This document shows, piece by piece, positions 38,461 to 50,890 of a stretch of 64,000 nt of DNA; position 1 is the stretch's first letter, and the number at the start of each line of letters is the position of its first letter. Source of the stretch: Vombatus ursinus (lineage: Eukaryota > Chordata > Mammalia > Diprotodontia > Vombatidae); NCBI RefSeq assembly GCF_900497805.2, contig NW_020954570.1:12213940-12277939 (forward strand), in the 5' to 3' direction. The notes beneath the pieces were generated by a model, which was not told the DNA's origin, did no database searches, and was given only the letters and a program-made list of their open reading frames with translations. A program made the position numbers and the translations under genes.

Positions 38461-38948
38461 TGAATTAGGTCAGTTCCGTGGTAGTTCAAGTCAGAAGTTG
38501 GAATATAAGTCATATTCCAGCCATGTAAATTGTTCCACTAAATCTCACTGATGATTTGAGATAAACATTTGCCTTCTTGCATTAGAATTAGTTTACTTTG
38601 CTTATTGTCTTTTCTTGTACATTTGTTTATAGACAGCTGAGGCCATGAATTTTATTATGGGCTTCTTTCTTGGATCTTATTTTCTGTGAACTTCTGGGTA
38701 TTTCTACTCTTTTTTCCTTATCAAGAATGCTCTTTATTTTTAAACTTCACCTCCATAACAGAGGTCAATATCTCTTTCACTGAACGATTAAATGTGCAAA
38801 TCAACACATTCCAAGCACAAATTAAGAGGTGTAAAAAGGACAAATATGTATATTTGATTTTTTAAATAATATTTATACACATATTTGGCTATATATATAA
38901 ATGTACACATTTGTGTGTGTGTGTCTGCATATTTTTTCTTCTCTTCTT
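38460..38948. other. Intergenic stretch, unassigned
   Basis: A/T-rich, ending in (GT)n near 38910. No gene. Confidence 0.5.
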
Positions 38949-39267
38949 TGTCAACTTGAAATAAAGAGGACTACCAAAATAGCAATAACAAAGGTCTTTA
39001 ATCAAGGAAAGGAACTACAATTTGGACACCGCACTGCACCAGAATGCAAGAGCACCCAGAAGGGGCAGGGTTTAAATACACTTCAACAGGAAGGGTAGCC
39101 AATAAGGGGGAGTTAAGTTGTTTTGCAAAATACCCAAAGCCTGGGGAGTGATAACTAGTCGGAACAGCAGGTTCCAGGAGCAGCAAGTTTCCAAAGATAT
39201 CACAAGACCTGTTCCAACCATGAGTTCAATGAAGTCAAGGAAGCCCTTTCTGATGACTGCATTCCAC
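38949..39267 (-). repeat. 3' LTR of the retroviral fossil
   Basis: It is homologous throughout with 41918-42250: shared blocks include 'gggtttaaatacacttcaac' and 'caaaatacccaaagcc'/'ggc'. A TATA-like motif is visible on the - strand. Confidence 0.75.
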
Positions 39268-39866
39268 ATTCTCTCCCTTTTGGTAAAGATGAATTGTGTC
39301 ACTGACCAAAGGAGACATTATACACTGCTAAACCATGTTGGTGTTGGTCCTCCTGAAGGCTGAGTGTAATCTAAGGCTACGCTCAGTCCATGTCCAGCAT
39401 CTTGGGGGGAATGGCCTACCACTGCTGTAGTCGGCTTTTTCTGGGTCAGAACTTGAAATCCCCAGTAATGGGCTGGGCTGAGCTGGGCTGGGCACTCAGG
39501 AGTTGGGGCCCTCTTTAGATGAGACATGTGTCTGGCTGTCAACTCCCTTCAGCTCTGTGGTGGAGGGATTGATCAGGAGGACTTGGTAAGGTCTTTTCCA
39601 CATAGACTGAAGCACATCCTTGCACAGGTATTTTTTCCAATAGACCCAATCTTTGGGTTCTAGCTGCAAGGTAGACTGGACTAGGGCTGGGTCCCTAGAA
39701 AGTGACTGAGAAACAAGATGGTTAAGGTCTTGAAGGTTTTAAGTCCCCTGAGTAGGAAAGGGAAACTTTGGTGGTGAGGGGGTCACAATGGCGTGAAAAG
39801 AGGAGCATTAGGCACCTACTGACAATCTCAATGAGTAAAAGGAAAAACTTCTCAAAAGAGGTCACT

Positions 39867-40015
39867 GGTGGCAGATAGGTGGCGCAGTGGATAGAGCACT
39901 GGCCCTGGAGTCAGGAGGACCTGAGTTCAAATTTGGCCTCAGACACATAATACTTCCTAGCTGTGTGACTGTGGGCAAGTTACTTAACCACAATCGCCTC
40001 ACTAAAAAAAAAAAG
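39867..40015 (+). mobile_element. Marsupial CORE-type tRNA SINE in the retroviral fossil
   Basis: Sense copy 'ggcagataggtggcgcagtg' to an A tail followed by a G run. 'ggtcact' occurs on both sides (39860-39866 and about 40020-40026). Insertion is after the retrovirus. Confidence 0.88.
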
Positions 40016-41917
40016 GGGGGGGTCACTCTAAGGTTCAGAAGCACTAAGGGAAAGGCTCTGGGCAAAGGCAGACTCAAATTATCCATAAATCTGGCAAGCT
40101 GAACCTTAATAATCCCATTGATATGCTTTATCAGACCCGAGGATTGAGGGTGGTTAAGTGCAGTATAGATGCTGAAGTACTGGTCAAGGGATCAAGATCT
40201 GGGAGACAACTGAACCAGTGAAATGGATTCCTCTGGGACTATGAATTTTTGGGGGGATCCCCAGGTAGGGAAAAATCCTTTCTAGCAAACACTTGGCGAA
40301 GGCCATTGCAGTGGCTTACCTGCAAGGAAAAGCCTCCACCCACCGGGAAAACATACAGACCATGACCAATACAAATTTATACCCAGACGAGAGCTGGAGC
40401 TGAATAAAATCAATCTGCTAAAGATTTTAGAAGTGGCAATCTGTTATTAAGTTTTAATCTACCCTAATCATCCCATTCAAAAACACATTTAAATATAATT
40501 CAAATCTGGGTGTTCTAATGGCAACATTTAAGATCTCAGAATATAGTTCCAATTGTTTTCAGCTTACTCGTAGCTCTCCATAACTTTTCCCCATATACTT
40601 CTAAATTAAGCTGCAATTTAAAAAAATTTTATAGTTCCCAATAAAATAGACACACGAAGTTTCTCATATCCTTACCACTTAAACAAACCCAAAACTTTCT
40701 TCAAACCTTTCTGTCAACATACTCAAACTTTTTCCTTCCCTTAAACTTCCTTTTATTTTGTTTCAAATCTGTTATTCCCTGAAAGACAGAAGCACTAAAA
40801 AATTCCTTAAGATGCTTTCAGCAATTATTTTACAAAAACTTGGTCCATTCAAATAACAATTAAGTTCTGGTATGTTATAGAAGTAACGCAAAGAATTTTT
40901 CTAAATAAATATCAAATACATTTCAAGTTGCTTTCTTAAATAAGCTTCTCTTTTTGGGGGCAAGAAGCAAAATAGTCCTCAAAAATTCAAATACATAATC
41001 CATTATTTTAAAAATAGGTAAGAGTTTCATATAATTTACGGCAAAATTTTAATTTGTTTTTTTCAAAACATATACCAATTCAAAAAGTTATTCTACTTCA
41101 CTTTAATTTGTAAAACTCTCAAGTATTCAATTAATCATAAACTCAGTTTCTAATTTAGTCTACAATGTAAAAACATTATACAACTTTACTTCCTATATGT
41201 CTCTGCTTCCACACTCCCCAAAGCTTCCTTAGATTTCAGGAATGTAAAGGGAAAAAGAGACTTGGTCTAAAGGCTTAAAGACCTAAAAATAAATAAAGAT
41301 ACAGAGAGATAGATTTGCCAGCAAAATGTTTTCCTTCTAACCTCATGTGCACAATTTCAGACTGAGACAGTGGCCCCAATATTCCCTTACTAGCAAGGCT
41401 TTTCAGTTACCAATCTTTTGCACAAGCATGTTGCTATTCTCAATTTGGTCCTTACTAGTTGTCTCCAGAGGCCATATTGTCTCTCACATACACACATAAA
41501 TACACATAATATACTTAACACAAATAGCATTCCACAAAGACAGACAAAAGTCAGTACAAAACATATACCTGGCAGCCAGCCCTATAGGAGGACCTGTCAG
41601 AGTGGCCACATATCTAGATACTTGCAAGTTCTGGGTCCATAACTACGAATCCAGCAGTTGTCTGTCCCTTTAGGGAGAACTATTGGAATGGAACCAAAAT
41701 TGCTCATGATTCCTTTAACAAGCCCTCAGTCAAAGAGCCAGGAACTCAACCAAAAGAAACAGGAGCTCAGAAATTCAAGAGATTACATACTTCAGCCAGA
41801 CCACCAAACTGAATCCAGACTGGACACAAGGGGTGTTGTGCTGGTACCAGGCACCTGAGGTGGAAAATGGTAGCTGGACAGGCAGGAGTCTTCAAATCCC
41901 ACTTCTGACACCAGATA

Positions 41918-42250
41918 TGCCAACCTGAAATAGAAGACTACCAAAGCAACAATAACAAGGGTTTTTAATTAAGGTAAGGGAACTGTAATTTGGGACACCA
42001 CACTGAACCAGAGTTCAAGAGTGCCCACAAGGGGCAGAAGGGGCAGGGTTTAAATACACTTCAACAGAGAGGAGTGCTTGGGAGGGGCAGCCAACAGTGG
42101 GGAGTTAAATTGTTCTGCAAAATACCCAAAGGCTTGGGAGTGATAACATCTGGTTCAGAACAGCTGGCTCCAGTAAGATTCCAGAGTTTTCACATGCTCT
42201 AACCATGGGGTCAATGTGGTCAAGGTAACCCCTTCTGATGACTGCACTCA
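41918..42250 (-). repeat. 5' LTR of the retroviral fossil
   Basis: Partner of 38949-39267; it directly abuts a 4-base spacer and the tRNA-Leu primer-binding site. Confidence 0.75.
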
Positions 42251-42254
42251 GTAT

Positions 42255-43170
42255 TTTCCTCTACCCACATATATCAAGTCTCAGTGCAGTCTTCTGATAA
42301 CAGGATTTGGGGCAGGCATGGGGCTTTGTGGCAGGTCCTTGTGGGTCAAGGGTAGGTTCTTCAGTTTCTCATGTGTGAAATGAGCACGATAGGAAAGGGA
42401 TAGCAGTTGGGGGTGGGGTGGGGTATCTACACACCACAAAAGCACAATGAGTGGTTGGCTGATTTGTTTTTTTTAACTGTGCTCTCTCTCTGTCTCTGTC
42501 TCTCTCATTCTGACCATAAAATTTGATCTAGAACAAACCTCAGAGGTCATCTAGTCCAATTTATTTTATAGATGAGATGTGGCTATTTTCTATTACACAG
42601 GTTATTAAACTAGATTAGACTTCAGAGGGTCCTTGAACTTGGATGGAAAAAAATTACATCCTTATTTTTACTAACCTCTAACTGAACTTAAAACAAAATA
42701 ATAAGGGCCAGTATTAGAAAAACAAAACAGGATGAGACTCCTACAATGTCATAGGAAGCTGGGGGTTTTTTTTGCTCATTTTGGAATTGATTTGTTTTTA
42801 GATCTCATCTAGGACTCTTACGCCCCACTCAAACATTTTTTGAAGTTATACTTGATATCTGGTGCCACCAATTAGGGTATACTCCAAGTATTAGTAAACC
42901 CTTATGTACATCAATATTTGCAAGGTGGCCATATTTTGCCAACAACATTAGTGGAGGACTACAGTATCATTCAATAATGTTTAATCAATTACCAACAAAC
43001 AACACACAGTTGACCAAGTAATTTAGTCACATATGATATAGTTCAATAGCATTTACAAGTATCAAACTTCTGCATGTATAAGCAACATTCTAATAACTGC
43101 TATAATAATTTAAAAAGTATTTACAGACTCTCTAACACTGGGCTTAGGCATGAACTCCCAGCCCTGTACT
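42255..43170. other. Intergenic stretch with a MIR piece
   Basis: An antisense MIR-type fragment is at about 42535-42605 ('cagaggtcatctagtccaat'). The rest shows no recognised feature. Confidence 0.5.
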
Positions 43171-43183
43171 AAGAAAAATCCTC

Positions 43184-43327
43184 GGGGCAGCTAGGTGGTG
43201 CAATGGAGAGAGTACCGGCCCTGGAGTCAGGAGGACCTAAGTTCAAATCCAGCCTCAGACACATAACACTTACTAGTTGTGTGACTCTGGGCAAGTCATT
43301 TAACTCCATTGCCTAGACAAAAGAAGA
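43184..43327 (+). mobile_element. Marsupial CORE-type tRNA SINE with perfect TSD
   Basis: Sense copy 'ggggcagctaggtggtgcaa' to an A-rich tail, flanked by an identical 13-bp aagaaaaatcctc at 43171-43183 and 43328-43340. Confidence 0.92.
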
Positions 43328-43340
43328 AAGAAAAATCCTC

Positions 43341-44250
43341 TCTCCTGGGTGACTCTCAATCAGATCTCATGAAGCAAACAAAGAAGATACCCAATAACAT
43401 AAGGACAGGGACAACCACAGTATCTATGAAAAACAATATTAAATTTAGCAAATCTGTTATTTAACAGAATAAATCTGGAAAAACACAAACAGAAATAAGG
43501 CTGGGGCATGGTACACCTCACCGTTTTGTTCTTCTCTTGGATGGTTTGTTTCTCTCCATATCTAAGTTTGGGAGTTTTACCTAATTTATTGATTTTTCCT
43601 TTATTTAGTCACTGGTTTCTTCCCCTCTTCTTCCCCTTTAAGATAAGTGGTTAGTTAAAAATCTTCCCTCCTCTCCAATGTCTTTTGTTTGTTAGGGTTA
43701 TTTTTCCCTGCCTTTTTCTAAGAATTCTTTTTCTTTGTTGTCTTCATTGATTCTCTTCCCATTCTGTTTTATGACTGAAAGTTTTAGTCTCTTTCTTGGT
43801 CTATAATCTCATTTATTAATCTCATGTTCTTCATGGAGTTAAAGCACCATGTATGAGTTCCTTCTTACCAATTTTTGATATTATCTTTATAGATCTTGTC
43901 TTCATTCCCCCTCTTTTCTGTTGCGCCTCATTTTTAGAAGCATTAATTCACTGGAGAAGTACTGTGTCTAGAAGAAACATCCCATTGTGCTCCAAATTTC
44001 ACAGTTCAGTATTGTTCCTGATCTTTTAATGATTACTCTCCTTGGTATTGGCTATACTTGGTCATTTCTGGGTCCATTTTCACGCATGTGCTGGTTGACC
44101 CTCAGAGCTCCATTTTCCCTTCTCCTGAAGCATGATTTTGTCCATACAGTCACAACCCTCTCTTAGAGAAGGTCAACTATCCTGTGCACCAATTCCACCT
44201 ACATCAAACCCCTCAAGGTCCCCATCTCCAACAGCCATAAAACTCTTACC
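43341..44250. other. Intergenic stretch, unassigned
   Basis: 43500-44170 is T/C-rich and looks like decayed antisense LINE sequence, not assignable. Confidence 0.4.
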
Positions 44251-46240
44251 ACATAAAGAGTGTTCTTCAGTTGGAGGGGCCTATCAATTGGGGAATGGCT
44301 GAAGAAGTTGTGGTATTTTAATATAATGGAATACTATTGTGCTATAAGAAATGATGAGCAGGATAATTTCAGAAAAGCCTGGAAAGACTTATATGAACTG
44401 ATGCAAAATGAAGTGAAAACCAGAAGAATATTCTACACAGTAACAGCAAGATTAATAAAGTATGAATGACTTAACTATCCAAGACAATTCTAAAGGATAC
44501 ATGATGAAAAATGCTATCCACAGCTAGAGAAACAACTGATGGGAGTCTGAATGCAGATTGAGGCATAACATTTTTGCTTTATTTTTTTATGTTCTTCTTT
44601 TGTTCTGTTTCTTCTTTCACAACATGATTAGTGTGGAATTATGTTTTACGTAATTACACATATATAACCTATATCAAATTGCTTACTATCTTAGGGGAGA
44701 GATGGGGAAGGAGGAAGGGAGAAAATTTGGAACACAAAAATTTTTTAATATTTTATTTTTGCCAAGTTACATGTAAAGGGAATTTTTAACATTAATTTTT
44801 TAAAAAAATTTTGAGTTCCAAATTTTCTCTCTCCCTCCCTCACCTCTCCATTTCTGAGACAGTAAGCAATTTTATGTAGGTTTTACATATCCTATCATGC
44901 AAAACACATTACCATATTAGTCATATGGAAGAAGACACAGACCCAAAGGGCAAAAAAAAAAAAACACAAAAAGAAATCCAGAAAGTAAAAAAACAGTATG
45001 CTTTGATCTGCATTCAGACTCCATCAGTTCTTTCTCTGGAGATGGATAGCATTTTTAATCATGAATCCTTTGGTATTTTTCTTGGATCATTGTATTGCTC
45101 AGAAGAGCTAAGTCATTAACAGTTGATCATTGTACAGTATTGCTGTTACTGTATACAATGTTCTCTTGCTTCTGCTCACTTCACTTTGCATCAGTTCATA
45201 TGAGTCTCTCCAGGTTTTTCTGAATCAATCTGCTCATCATTTCTTATAGCACAATAGTATTCCATTACAATCATATACCACAACTTGTTCATCCAATCCC
45301 TAGTTGATGGACATCCCCTCAATTTCCAATTCTTTGCCACCACAAAAAAAGCTGCCATAAATATTTTTTATACAAATAAGTCCTTTTCTTCCTGCCTCCC
45401 TCTCCCCCGCCTTTTTTTTAATCTCTTTGGGATGTAGACTTAGTAGCTGTATTGCTGGGTCAAAGGGTATGCAGAATTTTATAGCCCTTTGGGCCTTGTT
45501 CCAAATTGCTCTCCAGAATGGATGGATCAGTTCACAACTCCCCCAACAGTACATTAGTATCCCAACTTTTCCACATTCCCTTCAACATTTATTATTTTCC
45601 TTTTCTGTCATGTTAGCCAATCTGATAGGTGTGAGGTGGAACATCAGAGTTATTTTAATTTGTGTCCCTCTAATCAGTAGTGATTTAAAGCATTTTTTCA
45701 TATGACTAGAGATAGATTCATCTGAAAACTGCCTGTTTATATCCTTTGACCATTTAACAATTGGGGAATGACTTGTATTCTTACAAATTTGAATCATTTC
45801 TCAATATAGTTGAGAAATGAGGCCTTTATCAGAGATACATGCTGCAAAAATTGTTTCCTAGCTTTCTGCTTTCCTTCTAATCTTGGTTGCATTGATTTTG
45901 TTTATGTAAAAACTTTTCAATTAATATAATCAAAATTGTCCATTTTATATGTCATTTGGTCACAGATTCTTCCCTTCTCCATAGATCTAACAGGTAAATT
46001 ATTCTTTGCTCTCCTAATCTGCTTATGGTATCACCCTTTATGTTTAAATCATATACCCATTTTGATCTTATCTTGGTATATACAATGTAAGATATTAATC
46101 TATACCTAGTTTCTGCCATACTATTTTCCAGTTTCCCAGCAGTTTTTGTCAAATAGTGAGGAATTCAAAATTTTAAAAAAAATGAATGCTAAAAATTGTC
46201 TTTACATGTAATTGGGAAAAAGAAAATGCTATTACACTTT
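44251..46240 (+). mobile_element. L1 3' end (sense) split by an antisense L1
   Basis: 44251-44745 is sense L1: the end of ORF2 (peptide with NIMEYYCAIRNDEQ) and the 3' UTR down to 'gagaaaatttggaacacaaa'. The 3' tail resumes at about 46160 with 'tgaatgctaaaaattgtctt' and an A-rich end near 46235. Between them lies an antisense L1 copy. Confidence 0.8.
44750..46158 (-). mobile_element. Antisense L1 3' part nested in a sense L1
   Basis: It starts with a T-rich tail and 'ttgagttccaaattttctct' (antisense L1 3' end), then the ORF2 C-terminal region, ending near 46150 where the host L1 resumes. Because it repeats the same 3' region as the host it cannot be a twin-priming inversion. Confidence 0.75.
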
Positions 46241-46544
46241 TTTAACTAAAAAAAGAGAGAGCACTCTTCAGAGCAACCCCTTGTCTCATTTCGGTTGAGA
46301 CGACTTCCTTTCATTCCCCATTTCAATCCCTCCTTTATACTCTATTTCCCATTCTTCTTCAGCCCCTCTTCTTGCTACCTCCCACCTCTCCCACATCTAT
46401 GAGGCCTTCAACTGAGAAATTTTGTCTTAAAAAATTCACAGAGTCATTTATAGGAAAGTTGTGAGGTGTAGTCCATGATGCTTTAGTTCTGTTCCTCTAC
46501 CTTCTGTTTAATATCTTTATCTCCTTTGTACATTTTGTTGCTGT

Positions 46545-46755
46545 TGAGTCATTTGCAGTTATGTCTGACTCTTCATGACTCCTTTTGGAAATTTCTTGGC
46601 AAAGATACAGAGAGTAGTTTGCCATTTCCCTCTCCAGCTCATTTTACAGATGAGGAAACCGAGGCAAAAAGGATTAAGTGATTTGCGCAGGGTCACACTG
46701 CTAGTAAGTATCAGAGGCCAGATTTGAACTAAGGTCCTTCTAACTCCAGGCTACA
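46545..46755 (-). mobile_element. MAR1-like SINE, antisense
   Basis: 'gttgctgttgagtcatttgc', 'tttgccatttccctctccag' and 'gtcacactgctagtaagtat' give the antisense MAR1 order. The tRNA head is truncated. Confidence 0.8.
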
Positions 46756-46849
46756 AATTTATATTGCATAATCACAACTGGGCTGTCAATGAGGAAAGGC
46801 AATCCTTTCATGCCCATCCTAAATGAGTCACTATCCCATCACCAGAGTG

Positions 46850-48690
46850 GCTTTTCATCCCTCTTCAAATGTCACATGGCTTCCTCTCCCCACTTCCCTC
46901 TCAACTGAGAACCTTCAATGAAAAAATTGAGGCCAGTCACCAAGAGATCCCTATTATACACTCCATCCTCCACTCATCTCACATCACTCAGATGCCTTCT
47001 CCTTTACTCCTCTCTCACGTCTTACTAGGGAAAACTCCTCTCCATGTACAATTGATCCCATCTAACTCTTCTCCAGAAAACTGCCCCCTTTATCATCTTT
47101 ACTTTTTCATTAGTCTTCAATTTCTCCCTGTCCATTGGCTTCTTCCTTACTGCTTACAAACATGCTCATGCCCCATCCTCAAAAAAAAAAACCAAAACCC
47201 TCATTTGACCTACTCCTCCCCTCTACCAATAATCCTGCATCTCTCTTCTCTTTTGTGGCTAAACTTCTAGAGAAAGTCATCTACAATCAGTGCATCCACT
47301 TCCTTTCATCTCACTCTTCCTAACTCTACAGTCTGACTTCCAACCTCATCATTCAATTGAAACCACTCTCTCCAAAGTTTCCAATGATCCCTTAAATGTC
47401 AAATCTAATGGCATTTTCCTCTCTGCATCCTTTGACATTGTTGATTACCATTTTCTCCTTGACATGCTCTTTTTTTTAGATTTTCATGACACTGCTGTCT
47501 CCTAGTTCTCCTCTTACCACTACTTCTTAGCTGATTCTTCATCCAGGTCAAGCCTGCTAATTGTCCTAACCTCTCTCCTGACCTCCAATCTCACATCTCA
47601 AACTGCCTACTGGACATCTCAAACTGGATATCATGCACACATCTTAAACTCAAACACATCCAAAACTGAACTCATTATCTTTTCCCCCAAGCCCTCCCCC
47701 CACTTCCAAATTTTCCTGTTACAGTCAAAAGCACCATCATCCTTCCAGTCAGCCAGGCTTGAGACCTAGGTGTCTTCTTGACTCTTTACTCTTTCACACC
47801 CCCATCTCCAGTCAGTTGCCAAGTCTTACCCATTTTGCTTTTGTTATCATTTCTTTCTTTCTTTTTTTTTTGAGGCAATGGGGGTTAAGTGACTTGCCCA
47901 GGGTCACACAGCTAGCTAGTAAGTGTCTGAGTTTGGATTTGAACTCAGGTCCTCCCAACTCCAGGGCCGGTGCTGTATCCACTGTGCCACCTAGCTGCCC
48001 CATTTTCATTTCTTATATACATCTTTCACCCCCTTCTCTCCCCTGACACTGCCGCCACCCTGGTTCAGGCCCCAATTGCCTCATCCCTGGGCTACTGCAA
48101 TACTCTGCTGAGTGCTCTCCCCTAAAGTCCTCCACTCAGCTGTCAAACTGATTTCCCTAAAACATAGGACAGATCATTTCACTCCCTACTCAGTATTATC
48201 TCCAGTGGCTCCCTCTCAGGATCAAATATGAAATTCTGTTTAGCTTTTAAAACCCCTTATAACTTGGACCCTTATTACCTTTCCAGTCTCAACACTCCCC
48301 CTATGTACTCTTCAATCCAGTGACATTGGCCTCCTTGCTGTCACACTCATAGGACACTCTTATCTCCTGACTATGAATTTTCACTGGCTATCTCCCATGC
48401 TTGGTATTCTCTCTCTCTTTATATCTGTCTCTTGGCTTCCCTGACTTCCTTCAGGTCCCAATAAAATTCTACCTTCTGTGAAAAGTCTTTCCCAATCTCC
48501 CTTAATTCTAGTGCCTTCCCACTGAGACTATCTCCAATTTATTCTGTTTACAAATTATTTATTCATAGTCGTTTATCTGTTGCTTCTTCCATTAGATGTT
48601 TTTTTGGCCTTTCTTTGTATCCCTAGTGCTTTAGTACAGTGCCTGGCACATAAGTGATTCTTAACAAATATCTGTAGACATCAGTTTTTT
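46850..48690 (+). mobile_element. L2 LINE, long 3' part including RT region
   Basis: A frame at 47290-47505 includes FDIVDYHFLLD and FHDTAVS, decayed forms of the L2 reverse-transcriptase motif FDTVDHSLLL and FHDTALS. The 3' UTR follows with typical L2 text ('tactgcaatactctgctgag', 'ccactggctccctctcagga'-type) and ends at 'cagtgcctggcacataagtg' near 48650. It is interrupted by a SINE at 47856-48005. Confidence 0.85.
47856..48005 (-). mobile_element. CORE-type tRNA SINE in the L2
   Basis: Antisense copy from a T tail to 'gccacctagctgcccc'. It is flanked by tcatttctt at 47847-47855 and 48006-48014. Confidence 0.88.
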
Positions 48691-48699
48691 TGCTTTGTT

Positions 48700-49260
48700 T
48701 TGTATCCCAAATCTGTTATTCTTTTGCTGGACTGGAGAAACTTGCCATCATTTATTAATTTTTTTCTAAGAGGCTAATTATTTCTGCTTTGAAAACTATG
48801 AATTCTGACTTTTTCCCCTTCCTAAATTTGTTTTTCTTATGGATTTCACTTCTTTTTCGAATCCTTCTGGAACTTCTTATTGTTTTATTGCCTTTTGGGA
48901 TTTCACAGGGTTCTATGCTTCTTTTGGCATTGGTTCGTTTTCCTTTGTCTTGTACTCTCTTTTAGGGTTTCGTACTCATCCTTCCTTCTAGTTTTAGGAT
49001 CCTTTCTGGTTATTCATCTGCATGCCATCTAAACTTTAAATGTTTTTAATATATTGTTTTTATATGAACTATATTTTCTACTATATCCCTTCCCCACCCA
49101 ATCCCAGACAGCCATCCCTTATTAAAAAAAAAAAAGTATAAAGAAAAAAATAATTCCACAAAACTAAAAAACATATCAAAAAAGTCTGTAATTATATGTA
49201 GTTTTACACATCCATGGTCCTCCATTTCTACAAAGCTGTGGGAGGAGTGGTCTTATCTCT
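48700..49260. other. Stretch downstream of C5orf63, probably antisense L1 ORF1 remnant
   Basis: T-rich with phrases like those of antisense L1 ORF1 ('tctaagaggctaattatttc'). Too decayed to be sure. The C5orf63 3' UTR would begin below 49371, and I cannot choose its poly(A) site. Confidence 0.35.
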
Positions 49261-49370
49261 TCTTTGAGGCCAAACTTGGTCATTTCACTCTTAGAAGGTA
49301 GTCCCGGTCACATTCTTGAGGAATTTTACATTTACATAATATGGGAAAACCACTTTGGTATGAGTCTACT

Positions 49371-49541
49371 TCAGTTATTTTGCTGTTCAAGTTTCTTCAG
49401 CTGTTTTTCAAGCTTTGATAAATTTACTTTATGCATCATCAAGAACTGACCATTCAAATGAAAGACGGGTATGTCAAACTTGTATCTATCATACCAAGCT
49501 GAATTCTCTGGAAGAGTGATGTCCACCTCTTGCAAAATAAA
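49371..49541 (-). CDS. C5orf63: C5orf63 last coding exon (glutaredoxin-like protein)
   Basis: Read on the - strand, acceptor ttatttcttccag is followed by 56 codons and TGA (reverse-complement stop at 49371-49373). The translation starts FILQEVDITLPENSAWYDRY and continues KFDIPVFHLNGQFLMMHKVN to a lysine-rich helix ending LEQQNN. The segment matches remembered C5orf63, a small protein of the DUF836/glutaredoxin-like family. VDITLPEN gives the second beta strand, and IPVFHLNGQFL includes the cis-Pro that borders the active site in thioredoxin folds. The catalytic cysteines lie in the preceding exon. Phase 0 joins cleanly to 50051-50107. Confidence 0.93.
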   Translation of the reverse strand, partial: FILQEVDITLPENSAWYDRYKFDIPVFHLNGQFLMMHKVNLSKLEKQLKKLEQQNN

Positions 49542-49969
49542 CTGGAAGAAATAAAAATGGAAAATTACAAAGAATGACCTTTATGGCTTACTGCATGATA
49601 GCCAGCTACTACCAACTGGCATACATCTGATGCTGAGTGGTTTCTTTGGTTAACAGGGTTAACAGGGCTCATAGTTTCCTGTCAGAACAAAATATGCCCT
49701 GAATAGATCATCTCCTGAAAACCAGTTCAGAAGTGTTTCTGAATATAAATTCAAGAAATGTGAAGATCTGAAACATAAAGATATCAAGGCGAATAAGGAT
49801 AAAGATTTTTAAAAATCACTAACGTTGCCCCCCTACCAGTTCATTTTAGCTTACTTTTAATAGCGAGAGTCATAGGACAAGAAAATTAGTACTCTTAAAT
49901 TTAATGAATTTTAAGAAAATCAGCATCAAAATATGTAAAAAAATAACAAAGGAAATTAGGGGGGAATTA

Positions 49970-50131
<162 letters not shown>

Positions 50132-50269
50132 CTATTATACAAAAAATCCAGTCCTCTTCTCACTGTGCCATGGTGCCTTCTATCATCATTCCTTCTACTC
50201 TACGTTCAGCTATCAGACTTACACATGTCCCCCCTTTCATTTCTGTGATTGTCTGCCTAATGAAATTTT

Positions 50270-50890
50270 CAAGAGATCAGTTTTTTCTATTTTTCAATCT
50301 TTTGATTTTTTTTCTCAATATTTTTTGATCTCTCATGGAATCATCAATATGTTTGGTTCACTCTAATTTTTCAAGAACTCTGTTACTAGCATATAAGGAT
50401 CTACAGTATCTTTTCTAGTAAGCTGTTAATTCTGCCAAGTCTTTGCTTTAGTGCTCTCATTTTTTCCCCCAATTCTTTTCTCTACAGCTCTCATTTCTTT
50501 ACAATATGATTTCTGAAAGATTACTTCATTTCTTCCAGGAATTTTAGTTTATTCTGGAACAAGGTCAGAGAGATACAGATACAGGTTTGCTCCTTTCTGC
50601 TCTCTTCATAATATATATCCTCATGCCCTGTCTGCACTGCATCTGCCACTGATCTTTGCCCTGGTACACTGCCCCAGCCTCTAGCCTTGTCCTGTCCTGC
50701 AGGCTCTACACAGCTCTGCCTGGCTCAACCTCCTCCCTGAAAATGATGCACTTTGGTTTCTCCTTGGATTTGCTGATTCCTACTCATTCTACTGAACTTC
50801 CTTAATCTATGCTGGAATAATTGTGAGAGAAAACTGGGCTGTATTGCTTTCTCACCTTTGCTCGTCTCTCCCTTCTCCTTCCTTAAAAAA
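50270..50890 (-). mobile_element. Antisense L1/HAL1 fragment (ORF1 N-terminal side and 5' UTR)
   Basis: In an intron of C5orf63. 'tttcttccaggaattttag' and the following GC-richer 50.6-50.8 kb part have the order of the antisense ORF1 start plus 5' UTR of the L1 copies at 11 and 37 kb. Confidence 0.5.

Larger units (their letters stand above)
38949..42250 (-). mobile_element. Decayed endogenous retrovirus with two LTRs
   Basis: Two direct, related LTR-like blocks (about 38949-39267 and 41918-42250) start and end TG...CA when read on the - strand. Next to the 5' LTR a primer-binding site at 41896-41913 is complementary to tRNA-Leu (TGGTGTCAGAAGTGGGAT on the - strand). The inside (39.3-40.4 kb) retains the C-terminal pol region, seen as an integrase-end-like segment with RPYQVLLINPSTTELKG. 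Gag, most of pol and env are not recognisable, and 40.4-41.2 kb is unassigned A/T-rich sequence. The element is broken, with many breaks. The LTRs differ by roughly 15-20% by eye, which indicates an old insertion (tens of millions of years). Family: class I-like by the integrase end, uncertain. Confidence 0.75.

Noticed and set aside
44251-46160. Twin-priming inversion of a single L1
   Set aside because: Both orientations contain the same L1 3' end, so two insertions are needed.
46869-47270. 133-codon open frame as a host gene
   Set aside because: It is within the sense L2 LINE, whose RT motifs follow directly downstream.
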